Below, piece after piece: positions 33,899 to 43,951 of a stretch of DNA of 64,000 bases (the first letter of the stretch is position 1; every line of letters begins with the position of its first letter). A program made the position numbers and the translations under genes. The stretch covers positions 1 through 64,000 of the forward strand of contig CALXBQ010000001.1 of the NCBI GenBank assembly GCA_944386595.1, written 5' to 3'. The notes beneath the pieces are model-generated. The model was given only the letters and a program-made list of their open reading frames with translations, did not search any database and had not been told where the DNA came from. This DNA is from an uncultured Clostridia bacterium. Lineage in GTDB: Bacteria > Bacillota > Clostridia > Peptostreptococcales > Anaerovoracaceae.

Positions 33899-35081
33899 CA
33901 GTTGCCTCCTTTCCGTCTGCTGAAGCTGCGTCCGTTATCATATCGAAGATTTCAGCGTAACACTGATAGTCGGCTTTGAACGGGTAAGTCCGGCCGATTT
34001 TGTCAAACCGCTCCTTCCATCTGCGGACTTTTTTCCCGTCGTGCGAGATGAGAAGGGCCCGGCCGTACTCTATGCACGCGGTGTTGGGCATGAACGAGGA
34101 AGCGGAAAGAGTCTTTTTAACCGTCTTCTTCGCAAGAAGTGACTCGGCGTCTTCCGGCCGGCCCTCTGCCATACAGATGAGAATCAAAAGCATGGCTGCC
34201 TGTGTCTTATAGATTTCGGGAACCTTTGCGGCTTTTGTCATATCCCGGCAAATCTTCTCTACTTCATCAAACCTTCTCTCGTCGAAACGCTTTTCGGCCA
34301 GGCTCTGCAGGAAACCTATCTCAAAAACGTTGCCCCGGTCGCAAATCCCGGCTGCATCTTCCGCGCCCGAGCATCCGGCCGCGGCGAACATCTCTTCCGG
34401 AAGGTCCTTAAGTCTCACGTCCCGGCACTGGGCTTCGTACATGGAAAGAGCCAGGTTGAAAACGTCGTTTGTATCCGAAGCCGACAAAAGGTGCCGCATA
34501 TTGTACCCGTCGTTGGGAACTCCGCCTATCTTAAGGGGAATAAGGTTTATGAGCCCCAGATAGACGCCCACCAGCGCGAAGCAGATAAAGAAAACCTTGA
34601 CCGCCGTCAGAACCGGACTTCCTGCGTCAAGGCAGAAAGCGGCGGCCGCGGCCAGGGCCGCGCCGATTAGGTTGAACAGGCCGCCGCCCAGGTTGTACAG
34701 AAAAGCAGGGTTTTCTCTCCCGGTCGGGTTCTTTGGAGGGCTCAAAAGGCACTGGCCTCCCGTGCCCGGCATCTGAAAACGTCCGTGGACGATTTTGTTT
34801 TCCTTCTTAACCCAAATATGGCTCCCCGCCCTGTAGGACAGAAAACCATATCCTGTGGCAAGCCCCATGACCAGGTGGCCGCCTTCGTGAATAAGCACGT
34901 GAATGAACATCGAAAGGTACAGGGATACGACCAGGGCCGCCAGCATGGCGAACATCCCCGCTCCGTAAAAGCCCTCTTTCGAAAGGGCTTCCATTCCGAA
35001 GTATCCGGCCGCGCCGCCGGCAAAGGCGGCAATCCCCACCAGCGCAATCCCGCCTATGCGGTTTTTTATTTTTTTCTTCAT
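33891..35081 (-). CDS. M50-like membrane metalloprotease homologue with cytoplasmic C-terminal domain
   Basis: 396 residues. Hydrophobic N-terminal helices contain FIHVLIHEGGHLVMG with HEGGH at 65-69, the HExxH zinc motif placed inside a membrane helix as in site-2 proteases, and a later helix with NLIPLKIGGVPNDG, which fits the third M50 ligand motif (N/D-x-P-x-x-x-x-D). From about 210 the protein is soluble and helical, with LAEKRFDERRFDEVEKIC and repeated alpha-helices that resemble a TPR-like scaffold. It starts right after aroQ (no gap). Family members without the typical PDZ domain have unknown substrates. Confidence 0.75.
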   Translation of the reverse strand: MKKKIKNRIGGIALVGIAAFAGGAAGYFGMEALSKEGFYGAGMFAMLAALVVSLYLSMFIHVLIHEGGHLVMGLATGYGFLSYRAGSHIWVKKENKIVHGRFQMPGTGGQCLLSPPKNPTGRENPAFLYNLGGGLFNLIGAALAAAAAFCLDAGSPVLTAVKVFFICFALVGVYLGLINLIPLKIGGVPNDGYNMRHLLSASDTNDVFNLALSMYEAQCRDVRLKDLPEEMFAAAGCSGAEDAAGICDRGNVFEIGFLQSLAEKRFDERRFDEVEKICRDMTKAAKVPEIYKTQAAMLLILICMAEGRPEDAESLLAKKTVKKTLSASSFMPNTACIEYGRALLISHDGKKVRRWKERFDKIGRTYPFKADYQCYAEIFDMITDAASADGKEATDE

Positions 35082-35516
35082 TTATCCTTCCATGTGCTCC
35101 TTTAAAATTCTCAAAGCGTGAACGTACCCGTCAAAGCCTTCGCCCATGACGGTTCCGATGCAGCCTTTGCGGACGTATGAAACCTGACGGAAATCCTCCC
35201 GCTCTCTAACGTCCGATATGTGAACCTCCACTGCCGGAATTCCCACGGCCTTTATGGCATCGAGAAGAGCCACGCTGGTGTGGGTATAGGCCGCCGGGTT
35301 TATTACGATTCCGTCGTAAACGCCGTATGCTCGCTGGATCTCATCAACCAGCGCCCCTTCGTGATTGGACTGGAAAAAATCGACTTCCATTCCGAGGCCG
35401 TCTGCGCCCCTTCTGACCGTATCCAGCAGGTCGTCATAGGTCGCCGAGCCGTATATTTCGGGCTCGCGGATTCCGAGCATATTCAGATTCGGCCCGTTGA
35501 TCACCAAAATCTTCAT
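35082..35516 (-). CDS. aroQ: 3-dehydroquinate dehydratase, type II
   Basis: Third step of the shikimate pathway. 144 residues, complete for the type II dodecameric enzyme. KILVINGPNLNMLGIREPEIYG holds the N-terminal active-site Asn and the flexible-lid Tyr; FQSNHEGALVD, INPAAYTHTSVAL and VEVHISDVREREDFR hold the catalytic and binding His, Asn and Arg residues. GAAAGGAA precedes the ATG. Separated from pheA by a 290-bp gap that holds a large hairpin element, so its expression may be set separately from the upstream aro genes. Confidence 0.96.
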   Translation of the reverse strand: MKILVINGPNLNMLGIREPEIYGSATYDDLLDTVRRGADGLGMEVDFFQSNHEGALVDEIQRAYGVYDGIVINPAAYTHTSVALLDAIKAVGIPAVEVHISDVREREDFRQVSYVRKGCIGTVMGEGFDGYVHALRILKEHMEG

Positions 35517-35565
35517 AATACAATTCCTTTCAAATTAACATTGTATATTCGTCAAAAGCCGCTGT

Positions 35566-35799
35566 TTTCAGGTCGGGGCATTAAAATGAAGGTGAGATAG
35601 CGGGACGCAGACAGCATTCCGCAGAAGGAGTGCAGCCGAAAGCGGGAAAGGGCGGAAATCCTGATTCACTGAGCACCGTCACAGGTACCACGTTTGCGAA
35701 GTGAGGGATTTCCGCCCTTATACCCGCTGTATCGGGTGCCGCCTTCGAGGACGCTGGAGAAGTCCCGTTATCTCTCTCTTGTTTTGCCCCGACCTGAAA
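35566..35799. repeat. 234-bp self-complementary element with 15-bp perfect terminal inverted repeats
   Basis: Terminal arms TTTCAGGTCGGGGCA (35566-35580) and its exact complement (35785-35799). Nested inside are GAGATAGCGGGAC/GTCCCGTTATCTC (35593-35605 and 35762-35774, one wobble) and AGGGCGGAAATCC/GGATTTCCGCCCT (35649-35661 and 35706-35718, perfect). Occupies most of the pheA-aroQ gap. It could be a MITE or a structured RNA in the operon transcript. Confidence 0.8.
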
Positions 35800-35807
35800 G
35801 CCCGCCT

Positions 35808-36947
35808 TTACACTTCGCTGTAGCTTCCCAGATACCTGAACTCTCTGGACATCTCCTCCAACTGGTTCATCATGCGGGCGAACTCTTCCGCGTACACCTC
35901 GGCCTCTATGTCGAAGTAGAACATGAACTCGAATTCTCTTTCAGGAAGCGGACGGCTCTCCAGCTTTACAAGGTTGATTCCCAGGGCGTAGAACCTTGAA
36001 AGCACGTTGTAGAGGGAACCCGGCTTGTGGTCCACTACCAGCATAAGGCTCGTCTTGTTTGCGCCCGGATATATCTCCAGATTTTTGGAAATGCAGATGA
36101 ATCTGGTGTAGTTGTTGTCGTTGTCCTGAATGGCCTCCTCGATGAACTCAAGGCCGTAGAGCTTTCCGCAGGAATAGGAGGATATGGCCGCTATGTCATC
36201 TCTGCCCGACTCCGCCACCATCTTCGCAGCCTCGGCGGTATTCTCCAGAACCGTTATCTTTGCCATCGGGAACTGCTTCAAATAGTCCTCACACTGAGCG
36301 ATTGCCTGCTCGTGGGACACTATTTCCCTGATATTCTCTTTCTTAACGCCTTTCTTCGCCAGAAGGTTGTGGTCGATTCTCAGGCGTATGCTCCTTACGA
36401 TGTGGAAGTTGTATTCCATCATCAGGTCGTAGACCTGATTTACTGAGCCGGCGCTGCTGTTTTCAACGGGCAGGATTCCGTACTGACACAGGCCCTGATT
36501 TATCGCGGCAAAAACGCCTTTGAAGTTCTTCATATACATGATTTTAGGCATTTTGAACAGCTTGTCGCAGGCCGCCTGAGAGTATGCTCCCTCCACGCCC
36601 TGGCACGCAACTACGGCCTGAGCCGGAAATACCTTCGGCGTCGTCTCCAGAGTCTCCTTTATGGTCTTTACAAGCTTGCTGTCACCCTGAGTAGCCTTCC
36701 TCTGGTGATCCTTACTCATATCCATCAGCGTTCCCCAGAGCATCCTGTTGTAAAGAGCCATATCGGGAGAAGACATATCCGTAATCTTATCCAGAAGGGC
36801 CCTCTCTCTCAGCTCGTCGGTGATAGGAAGATCGTGCTCCTTCTTGTACACGGCGATTTTTTCCGCCACGTGCATTCTCTCCTCAAGTTTTTCCACCAGT
36901 TCTCTGTCAATCCTGTCAATGTCAGCTCTGTAGTCGTCTAAGTTCAT
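35808..36947 (-). CDS. pheA: bifunctional chorismate mutase/prephenate dehydratase
   Basis: Converts chorismate to prephenate and then phenylpyruvate. 379 residues in three parts: AroQ-class chorismate mutase (1-85, LDDYRADIDRIDRELVEKL with the ERM helix), prephenate dehydratase (about 110-290, VACQGVEGAYSQAACDK, PVENSSAGSV and the catalytic NYTRF), and a C-terminal ACT domain (about 300-375) with the KLESRP motif that binds phenylalanine for feedback inhibition. The ATG shares its A with the aroC stop (TGATG). Confidence 0.96.
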   Translation of the reverse strand: MNLDDYRADIDRIDRELVEKLEERMHVAEKIAVYKKEHDLPITDELRERALLDKITDMSSPDMALYNRMLWGTLMDMSKDHQRKATQGDSKLVKTIKETLETTPKVFPAQAVVACQGVEGAYSQAACDKLFKMPKIMYMKNFKGVFAAINQGLCQYGILPVENSSAGSVNQVYDLMMEYNFHIVRSIRLRIDHNLLAKKGVKKENIREIVSHEQAIAQCEDYLKQFPMAKITVLENTAEAAKMVAESGRDDIAAISSYSCGKLYGLEFIEEAIQDNDNNYTRFICISKNLEIYPGANKTSLMLVVDHKPGSLYNVLSRFYALGINLVKLESRPLPEREFEFMFYFDIEAEVYAEEFARMMNQLEEMSREFRYLGSYSEV

Positions 36948-37945
36948 CAGTTCTTTCCTCCTAAAATAATGTCTAAAACTGTTATTGCCGCAGCTGCCTC
37001 AATACATGGTACTGCTCTCATGACCACGCACGGGTCGTGTCTTCCCTTTATCTCAAGTACCGCGTCCTTTTTCTTCGAAAAGCTTATGCTCTTCTGAGGC
37101 TTTCCTATGGACGGCGTCGGTTTAAATGCTGCCCTGAAAACTATGGGCATTCCGGTGGTGATTCCCCCCAGGATTCCTCCATGGTTGTTGGTCCTGGTTC
37201 TCACCCTTCCGTCCTCCTCATAGTAGAATTCGTCGTTGTTTTCGCTTCCGCGCATTCTCGCCGCCTCAAAGCCTGCGCCGAACTCCACGCCCTTGACCGC
37301 GGGGATTCCGAAAACGCAGGAGGCGATTTTGTTCTCCACGCCGCCGAACATGGGGTTTCCGTACCCTGCCGGGACCCCCTCGATGACACATTCTATGACT
37401 CCGCCTACTGAATCGGCGTCAAGCCTCGCCTCTTCAACGGTCTCAAGGAAGCCGTCCTTCTTTCCTCCGATTTCCTTTATTTCGGCCTTCACGGTGATTC
37501 CCTTCTCCTTCAAAATCTGAAGGGCTATGCCTCCGGCTATGCAAAGAGGCGCCGTCAGACGGCCCGAAAAATGTCCGCCGCCGCTTACGTCCTCCGCTCC
37601 GCCGTACTTTATCCTCGCCGCAAAGTCCGCATGTCCCGGCCGCGGAATATCTCTTATGTTATCGTAATCCGAGCTTCTGGTGTTGGTGTTCCGTATCACC
37701 GCTGCCAGAGGCGCTCCGCAGGTTTTGCCCCCCGCAAGGCCCGAAAGAAATTCCGGTCTGTCCGGCTCCTTCCTGCTGGTAGTGTGCTTTCCCTGTCCCG
37801 GGGCTCTTCGCGAAAGGAATTCGCCAAGCTCGTCCATATCCACCTCAAAGCCTGCAGGTAGGCCGTCTATTACCACTCCTATGGCCTCCGAGTGGGATTG
37901 ACCGAATATGGATATTTTCAGGTTTTCTCCGTATGTAGATGACAT
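36947..37945 (-). CDS. aroC: chorismate synthase
   Basis: FMN-dependent final step to chorismate. 332 residues, slightly short for the family (about 350-390). Signatures: GQSHSEAIGVVIDGLPAG, the RRAPGQGKHTTSRKEPD stretch, DFAARIKYGGAEDVSGGGH with FSGRLTA, and SENNDEFY with the TNNHGGILGGITTGMP core near 250. The C-terminal RHDPCVVMRAVPCIEAAAA is intact, so the protein is complete. Nine bases after aroA and overlapping pheA by one base. Confidence 0.97.
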   Translation of the reverse strand: MSSTYGENLKISIFGQSHSEAIGVVIDGLPAGFEVDMDELGEFLSRRAPGQGKHTTSRKEPDRPEFLSGLAGGKTCGAPLAAVIRNTNTRSSDYDNIRDIPRPGHADFAARIKYGGAEDVSGGGHFSGRLTAPLCIAGGIALQILKEKGITVKAEIKEIGGKKDGFLETVEEARLDADSVGGVIECVIEGVPAGYGNPMFGGVENKIASCVFGIPAVKGVEFGAGFEAARMRGSENNDEFYYEEDGRVRTRTNNHGGILGGITTGMPIVFRAAFKPTPSIGKPQKSISFSKKKDAVLEIKGRHDPCVVMRAVPCIEAAAAITVLDIILGGKN

Positions 37946-37954
37946 GTTTCTCTC

Positions 37955-39244
37955 CTACTTCAAAATCAGATTGCCGTCAAGGCCCATCTCTCTCATTCTG
38001 TCAAAAAACGCAGGATAGGATTTTCCGACGGCTTCCGCCCCCTCTATGGTTACGGGCTTCATACTGATAAGGGACGCAACCGAGGCCATCATCACTATCC
38101 TGTGATCGTTATGTCCGTCCGCTTTTCCGCCCTCAAGGCTTCCCTTTCCTCTTATCACCAGTCCGTCCTCAAGCTCGGTCACGTCTGCTCCAAGCCCCGT
38201 GAGAACGTCCGTTATGGAGGACAGTCTGTCGCTTTCCTTTATCCTCAGCCGTCCGGCGTTTATTATGCGTGTTTCCCCTTCGGCGGCGCAGGCGACCAGC
38301 GACAGGGCCGGAATCATATCGGGAATGGGCCCCGCGTCCACGGTTATTCCGTGAAGCCTTCCTCTTTTCACGGCTACAAAATCCGCGCCGGTTTCAACAT
38401 TTGCGCCCATGGCTTTCAGAATGTCCGCTACGGCTTTATCGCCCTGAACCGAATCTCCTCTGAGTCCGCGGCACTTTACGCCTTCTTCGGTAAGGGCCCC
38501 TGCCGCCAGCCAGAATGCGGCGTTTGACCAGTCGCCCTCCACCTCGTATACAGGAGGAGCCGAGTATCTCCGCCCTCCCTTTATCATGTACTTCGGACAT
38601 TTCTCTCCGGACACGCCGACGTCCATACCGAAGTCTCTCATCACCTTAAGAGTCATGTCCACATAGGCCGCAGACTCCAGAGTCGTCGTAACCTCTATGG
38701 CGCTGTCTCCTTCCAGAAGAGGAAGAGCCAGCAGAAGTCCCGTTATGTACTGGGACGATACGTTACCGGGCAAAGTGTACTTCCCCGGCATGAGCTTTCC
38801 TCTGACTTTGAAGGGAACGCTGCCCTGAGGGCTCATTTCGCATCCGTGAGCCGTCATTTCCTCATACAGCGGTGAAAGAGGCCTTTGGGGAAGTCTTCCC
38901 TCCGGCATAAAATCCCCGCTTACTCCCAGGGCCGCCGTTACGGGAAGGAGAAATCTCAAGGTGGAGCCGCTTTCGCCACACATGAGAACCGCAGGCTTTG
39001 TCCGCTCTGCCTCCCCGGGCTTTCCGCCGCAAGAGTCCTGTTCTGACGCGCCCGGCCCGCCGGATAAAGCTTCTTTAAGAGCTTCAAGGCACTTTGACGT
39101 AGCGTCCATGTCCTTTGACGTCTCATCGCATATTATTTTGCACGCTCCGTCTCCGTTAAGCCCCGACTGAATCTCCGCAAGGGCTGCGCATATCATGGCT
39201 CTGTGGGCGTCGGATTTTGACGGAATAACCTTTACCTCTCTCAT
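37955..39244 (-). CDS. aroA: 3-phosphoshikimate 1-carboxyvinyltransferase (EPSP synthase)
   Basis: Adds the enolpyruvyl group to shikimate-3-phosphate. 429 residues, full length. Substrate motifs: VIPSKSDAHRAMICAAL, GESGSTLRFLLP (PEP and S3P binding), GNVSSQYITGLLLALPLL, VEGDWSNAAFWL, and the C-terminal LRIKESDRLS and DGHNDHRIVMMAS. The Ser-Asp in place of the usual Lys-Ser-xx-NR start is a known variation. Loop GGPGASEQDSCGGKPGEAERTK near 70 is a Gly/Glu-rich insertion. Overlaps aroB by four bases (ATGA). Confidence 0.96.
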   Translation of the reverse strand: MREVKVIPSKSDAHRAMICAALAEIQSGLNGDGACKIICDETSKDMDATSKCLEALKEALSGGPGASEQDSCGGKPGEAERTKPAVLMCGESGSTLRFLLPVTAALGVSGDFMPEGRLPQRPLSPLYEEMTAHGCEMSPQGSVPFKVRGKLMPGKYTLPGNVSSQYITGLLLALPLLEGDSAIEVTTTLESAAYVDMTLKVMRDFGMDVGVSGEKCPKYMIKGGRRYSAPPVYEVEGDWSNAAFWLAAGALTEEGVKCRGLRGDSVQGDKAVADILKAMGANVETGADFVAVKRGRLHGITVDAGPIPDMIPALSLVACAAEGETRIINAGRLRIKESDRLSSITDVLTGLGADVTELEDGLVIRGKGSLEGGKADGHNDHRIVMMASVASLISMKPVTIEGAEAVGKSYPAFFDRMREMGLDGNLILK

Positions 39245-40230
39245 AGTATCTCCTTAAGCTCTTCCATTGAAATCCTCTTAAGGGCGCACCTGCCAATCCT
39301 TTCGGGAACGACTATGTCTATTGAGGAACCTTTGCGCTTTTTGTCCGTCTGCATTATACCGTAAATTTCTTCTTTAGTATATCTTCTCGTAAGGTCAAAG
39401 CCCCAGAGCTCCAGCATCTCTCTGATTTCCTCTCTGGCGGCGTGTTCGCACCACCCCCGCCTTTCGGCGATTTCGGCCATCATATCCATACCGATTGCCA
39501 CGGCTCTTCCGTGGGACACCTTGAAACCGCTCAGCTTCTCTACGGCGTGGCCTATGGTGTGACCAAGGTTCAGCATTTGGCGCACTCCTGTGTCGAACTC
39601 GTCCTCTTCAACGTATCTCTTCTTTATTTCGACGCACCTTGTAACTATAGGCTCGGGATTTTCCCTTACGGCCTTTACGTCCTTCAGCATGGCGAAAAGC
39701 TCCGGATCCGCCAGAACGCCGTACTTTATGACTTCAGCCATTCCGTCGGTGAAGATGTCCTCAGGCAGTGTCTTTAAAAACTCCGGGTCCTGGATCACGA
39801 GGGCCGGCTGATGAAAGGCTCCGGCAAGGTTCTTTCCCGCCTTCAGATTTATGGCCGTCTTTCCTCCCACCGAGGAGTCCACCGCCGCAAGAAGGCTGGT
39901 GGGGATCTGAATGACTTTGACGCCCCTTAAGAAGGTCGCCGCCGCAAAGCCTGCAATGTCGCCGACCACTCCGCCTCCGAGAGCTATAACTCCGTCCGTT
40001 CTCGTAAGAGGGATTCCGGCGAGAAATTCAAGGATAGAAAGATAGGTCTCTCCGTTCTTCGACTCCTCTCCCGCAGGTATTTCCATACTGTAAACTTTGA
40101 ATCCAATCCGATTTACAAATTCGCTGACCTGCTTTAAATACAAGGGCCCTACGTTGGAGTCCGTTATTACGGCCATGGAATCACCTTTTATAATCTCACG
40201 GATTTTATTTTCAGCCTCAAGAAGATGCAT
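39241..40230 (-). CDS. aroB: 3-dehydroquinate synthase
   Basis: NAD- and metal-dependent cyclisation of DAHP. I use the ATG at 40230 (MHLLEAENKIREII), preceded by GAGGTGGAG; the open frame runs back to 40326 inside tyrA without signal. 329 residues with ALGGGVVGDIAGFAAATFLRG, PTSLLAAVDSSVGGKTAIN, AEVIKYG, and metal ligands E in the latter motif and H in NLGHTIGHAVE and SHGRAVAIGM. Overlaps the end of tyrA by 14 bases. Confidence 0.95.
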   Translation of the reverse strand: MHLLEAENKIREIIKGDSMAVITDSNVGPLYLKQVSEFVNRIGFKVYSMEIPAGEESKNGETYLSILEFLAGIPLTRTDGVIALGGGVVGDIAGFAAATFLRGVKVIQIPTSLLAAVDSSVGGKTAINLKAGKNLAGAFHQPALVIQDPEFLKTLPEDIFTDGMAEVIKYGVLADPELFAMLKDVKAVRENPEPIVTRCVEIKKRYVEEDEFDTGVRQMLNLGHTIGHAVEKLSGFKVSHGRAVAIGMDMMAEIAERRGWCEHAAREEIREMLELWGFDLTRRYTKEEIYGIMQTDKKRKGSSIDIVVPERIGRCALKRISMEELKEIL

Positions 40231-41062
40231 TGCACTCCACCTCTTCCTTCCTTTTCTTTCCCTCGGCGAGAAGGTCTTTAAGTTCCCCTTCGTCGCCCTC
40301 CTTAAGAGCCTTAAGGTATCTCTCAAGCTCTCCCATCAGGGTCTCAAGCTCGTAGATAAGGTTATCCCTGTTTTCAAGGAAAAGCTCCGTCCACATGTTC
40401 TCGTCAAGGTACGCCACTCTGGTAAAGTCCCGGAAGCTGCCTCCCGTAACCTTTGCGTTGCGGCTCATGGCCGTTCTGCTCTTAATGAAGGCGTTGGACA
40501 CCAGGTGAGTCATCTGGGACGTGTAGGCTATTATCTCGTCGTGCTCTTCGGCCGTCATTACCGCAAAGCGTGTAAATCCTGCCGGCTTAAGGATTTCCTT
40601 TATCCTTGTCAGAAGACCTATGTCGTTCATATCCTCCGGCACTATGGCAAAGACAGAACCCTCGAAGATATCGCCGCTGCTGTTTTTGAAGCCTCCCACC
40701 TGCTTTCCCGCCATGGGATGGCCTCCGACGAAGGTAAACCCGTTTTCACGGGCCAGCCTGAATCCCGTTTCGCAGACTTTGCGCTTTATCCCGCAGCAGT
40801 CCATGACGATGACTCCCGCAGGTATCTTTCCGGCGTTTTCAACGAGCCAGTCTATGGCGCCGCCTGTGGTTATGGAGAGGAATACGCAGTCGCACTCTCC
40901 CAGGTTTTCCGCCGTCAGTTCGCCGTCGATGTCCCCCGACATCTTCGCAAAGTCGGTTATGACTTTGTTCCTGTTCCATGCCAGAACCGTAAAACCCTTT
41001 TTCTTATACGCTTTTGCCAGCGACCCGCCTATAAGGCCGAGTCCCACAACCCCTATGTTCAT
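40217..41062 (-). CDS. tyrA: prephenate dehydrogenase
   Basis: NAD(P)-dependent route from prephenate to 4-hydroxyphenylpyruvate for tyrosine. 281 residues: Rossmann GVVGLGLIGGSLAKAY at the N-terminus, VMDCCGIKR, GGHPMAGKQVGGF (substrate His and Gly-rich turn), and EEHDEIIAYTSQMTHLVSNAF with the conserved His residues. No ACT domain, unlike the Bacillus enzyme. Directly after aroF (stop and start adjacent). The C-terminal helix is Lys/Glu-rich. Confidence 0.94.
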   Translation of the reverse strand: MNIGVVGLGLIGGSLAKAYKKKGFTVLAWNRNKVITDFAKMSGDIDGELTAENLGECDCVFLSITTGGAIDWLVENAGKIPAGVIVMDCCGIKRKVCETGFRLARENGFTFVGGHPMAGKQVGGFKNSSGDIFEGSVFAIVPEDMNDIGLLTRIKEILKPAGFTRFAVMTAEEHDEIIAYTSQMTHLVSNAFIKSRTAMSRNAKVTGGSFRDFTRVAYLDENMWTELFLENRDNLIYELETLMGELERYLKALKEGDEGELKDLLAEGKKRKEEVECNASS

Positions 41063-42061
41063 CTATATTACCTCTCTTATGGTCTTTATTCTCTTCATTA
41101 TGTCGTCAAACTGATCCGGGGTTACGGACTGAGCTCCGTCGCACAGCGCCTTTGCAGGATTGTTGTGAACCTCTATCATTATTCCGTCCGCACCGCATGC
41201 CGTAGCTGCCATGGCCATCGGCTTAACGTAGTCGGCTCTTCCCGTAGCATGGCTCGGATCCACCACCACCGGCAGATGGGTCAGCTCGTGAAGTGCGCAT
41301 ACCGCGGAAAGGTCCAGTGTATTTCTGGTGTACGTCTCAAAGGTTCTGATACCTCTCTCGCACAGTATTACGTTCTCGTTTCCCTCGCTCATGATGTATT
41401 CGGCGCTCATGAGGAGCTCCTTGAAGGTGTTGGCAAGGCCTCTCTTTAAGAGGATTGTCTTCTTTGTCTTTCCCAGCTCCTTTAAAAGCTCGAAGTTCTG
41501 CATGTTTCTCGCGCCTACCTGGATTACGTCCACGTCCTCAAAGAGGGGAAGGTGGTTGGCGTTCATTATCTCGGTCACGATAGGAAGGCCCGTCTCCTTC
41601 TTAGCCTTTACCAGAAGCTCTATTCCGTCGGCCTTCAGTCCCTGGAAATCGTATGGCGATGTTCTCGGCTTGAAAGCGCCGCCTCTTAACATGGTGGCTC
41701 CCGCCGCCTTTACGCGCCTTGCAACCTCGGTAATCTGCTCCTCCGTCTCCACGGAGCACGGCCCTGCGATTACCGCAAAATTGCCTCCGCCTATCTTCGC
41801 GCCGCCGACGTCGATTACTGTGTCCTCAGGGTGGAACTTTCTGTTTGCGTTCTTAAACGGCTCGGTGATTCTCTTGACAAAGTCCACAATATCGAGAAGC
41901 TCGAGCATATCGGTATCGACTTTGGTGGTATCTCCGATGAGGCCCAGAACCGTCTGATACTCTCCCACCGACACGTGAACTCTAAGTCCCTGATCCTCAA
42001 ACCATTTAATAAGCTGGTCTCTCTGCTCCACTGTCGTTCCCTGTTTCAATACGGTAATCAT
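41063..42061 (-). CDS. aroF: 3-deoxy-7-phosphoheptulonate synthase (DAHP synthase)
   Basis: First step of the shikimate pathway. 333 residues starting MITVLKQGTT at 42061, with AGGAGGG five bases before. Residues 1-70 are a ferredoxin-like (ACT-like) regulatory domain with IKWFEDQGLRVHV, as in the Thermotoga/Bacillus-type class I-beta enzymes, which can mediate feedback by Tyr or Phe. The barrel has VIAGPCSVET, GAFKPRTSPYDFQG, QVGARNMQNFELL, LLKRGLANTFKE and DPSHATGRADYV. First structural gene of the aro operon, behind the attenuator leader. Confidence 0.95.
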   Translation of the reverse strand: MITVLKQGTTVEQRDQLIKWFEDQGLRVHVSVGEYQTVLGLIGDTTKVDTDMLELLDIVDFVKRITEPFKNANRKFHPEDTVIDVGGAKIGGGNFAVIAGPCSVETEEQITEVARRVKAAGATMLRGGAFKPRTSPYDFQGLKADGIELLVKAKKETGLPIVTEIMNANHLPLFEDVDVIQVGARNMQNFELLKELGKTKKTILLKRGLANTFKELLMSAEYIMSEGNENVILCERGIRTFETYTRNTLDLSAVCALHELTHLPVVVDPSHATGRADYVKPMAMAATACGADGIMIEVHNNPAKALCDGAQSVTPDQFDDIMKRIKTIREVI

Positions 42062-42083
42062 TTTTTCCCTCCTAAGTAATCTA

Positions 42084-42116
42084 AAAGGCCCTGCGTCTTT
42101 TCGCCGCAGAGCCTTT
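42084..42116 (-). terminator. attenuator terminator in the aro operon leader
   Basis: 12-bp stem (42084-42095 and 42105-42116, one wobble) followed on the minus strand by TTTTAGATT, 22 bases before the aroF start. An alternative upstream hairpin, AAGCAATTT/AAATTGCT (42119-42160), is positioned between the leader peptide stop and the terminator. Confidence 0.8.
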
Positions 42117-42167
42117 CTAAGCAATTTCAGTATTCCGGTGGTTTATTCACAAATTGCTAAAAGTTTT

Positions 42168-42248
42168 CTATGCAGCAAAAAGACTTTTTCTGTTGGTAAA
42201 GAAAAAGTAGTAAAAGTAATATTCTGCTGCAAAGAATAAATTCTTCAT
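42168..42248 (-). CDS. Phe/Tyr-rich leader peptide of the aro operon
   Basis: 26-codon open frame, ATG at 42248 and TAG at 42168-42170, with GGAAAGGA ten bases before the ATG. It contains seven Phe and four Tyr codons, with eight of them in one uninterrupted run (YYFYYFFF). It lies between a good promoter and an intrinsic terminator just ahead of aroF. A ribosome waiting at the Phe/Tyr run would cover the 5' part of the leader and change folding downstream, the logic of pheA- and trp-type attenuation. The peptide is below the usual gene-calling length. Confidence 0.85.
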   Translation of the reverse strand: MKNLFFAAEYYFYYFFFTNRKSLFAA

Positions 42249-42279
42249 CAAAATGTGTTCCTTTCCGAATGATACAACT

Positions 42280-42308
42280 ACAATAACACAGCAGAATTAC
42301 AAAATCAA
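42280..42308 (-). promoter_or_regulatory. promoter of the aromatic amino acid operon
   Basis: On the minus strand TTGATT (42303-42308), 17-bp spacer, TATTGT (42280-42285). The expected start is near 42273, 25 bases before the leader peptide ATG. Confidence 0.7.
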
Positions 42309-42376
42309 GCATTAATTGCGTCTAAACAAATAATTATTTGATTTTTTATGACTTATACACAAATCGGCATACATCT

Positions 42377-43930
<1,554 letters not shown>

Positions 43931-43951
43931 AAGTTCTCTCCTTTATATGTT

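Noticed and set aside
40097..41449. 450-codon frame antisense to aroB, tyrA and aroF
   Set aside because: Crosses three overlapping aro genes whose products are well supported.
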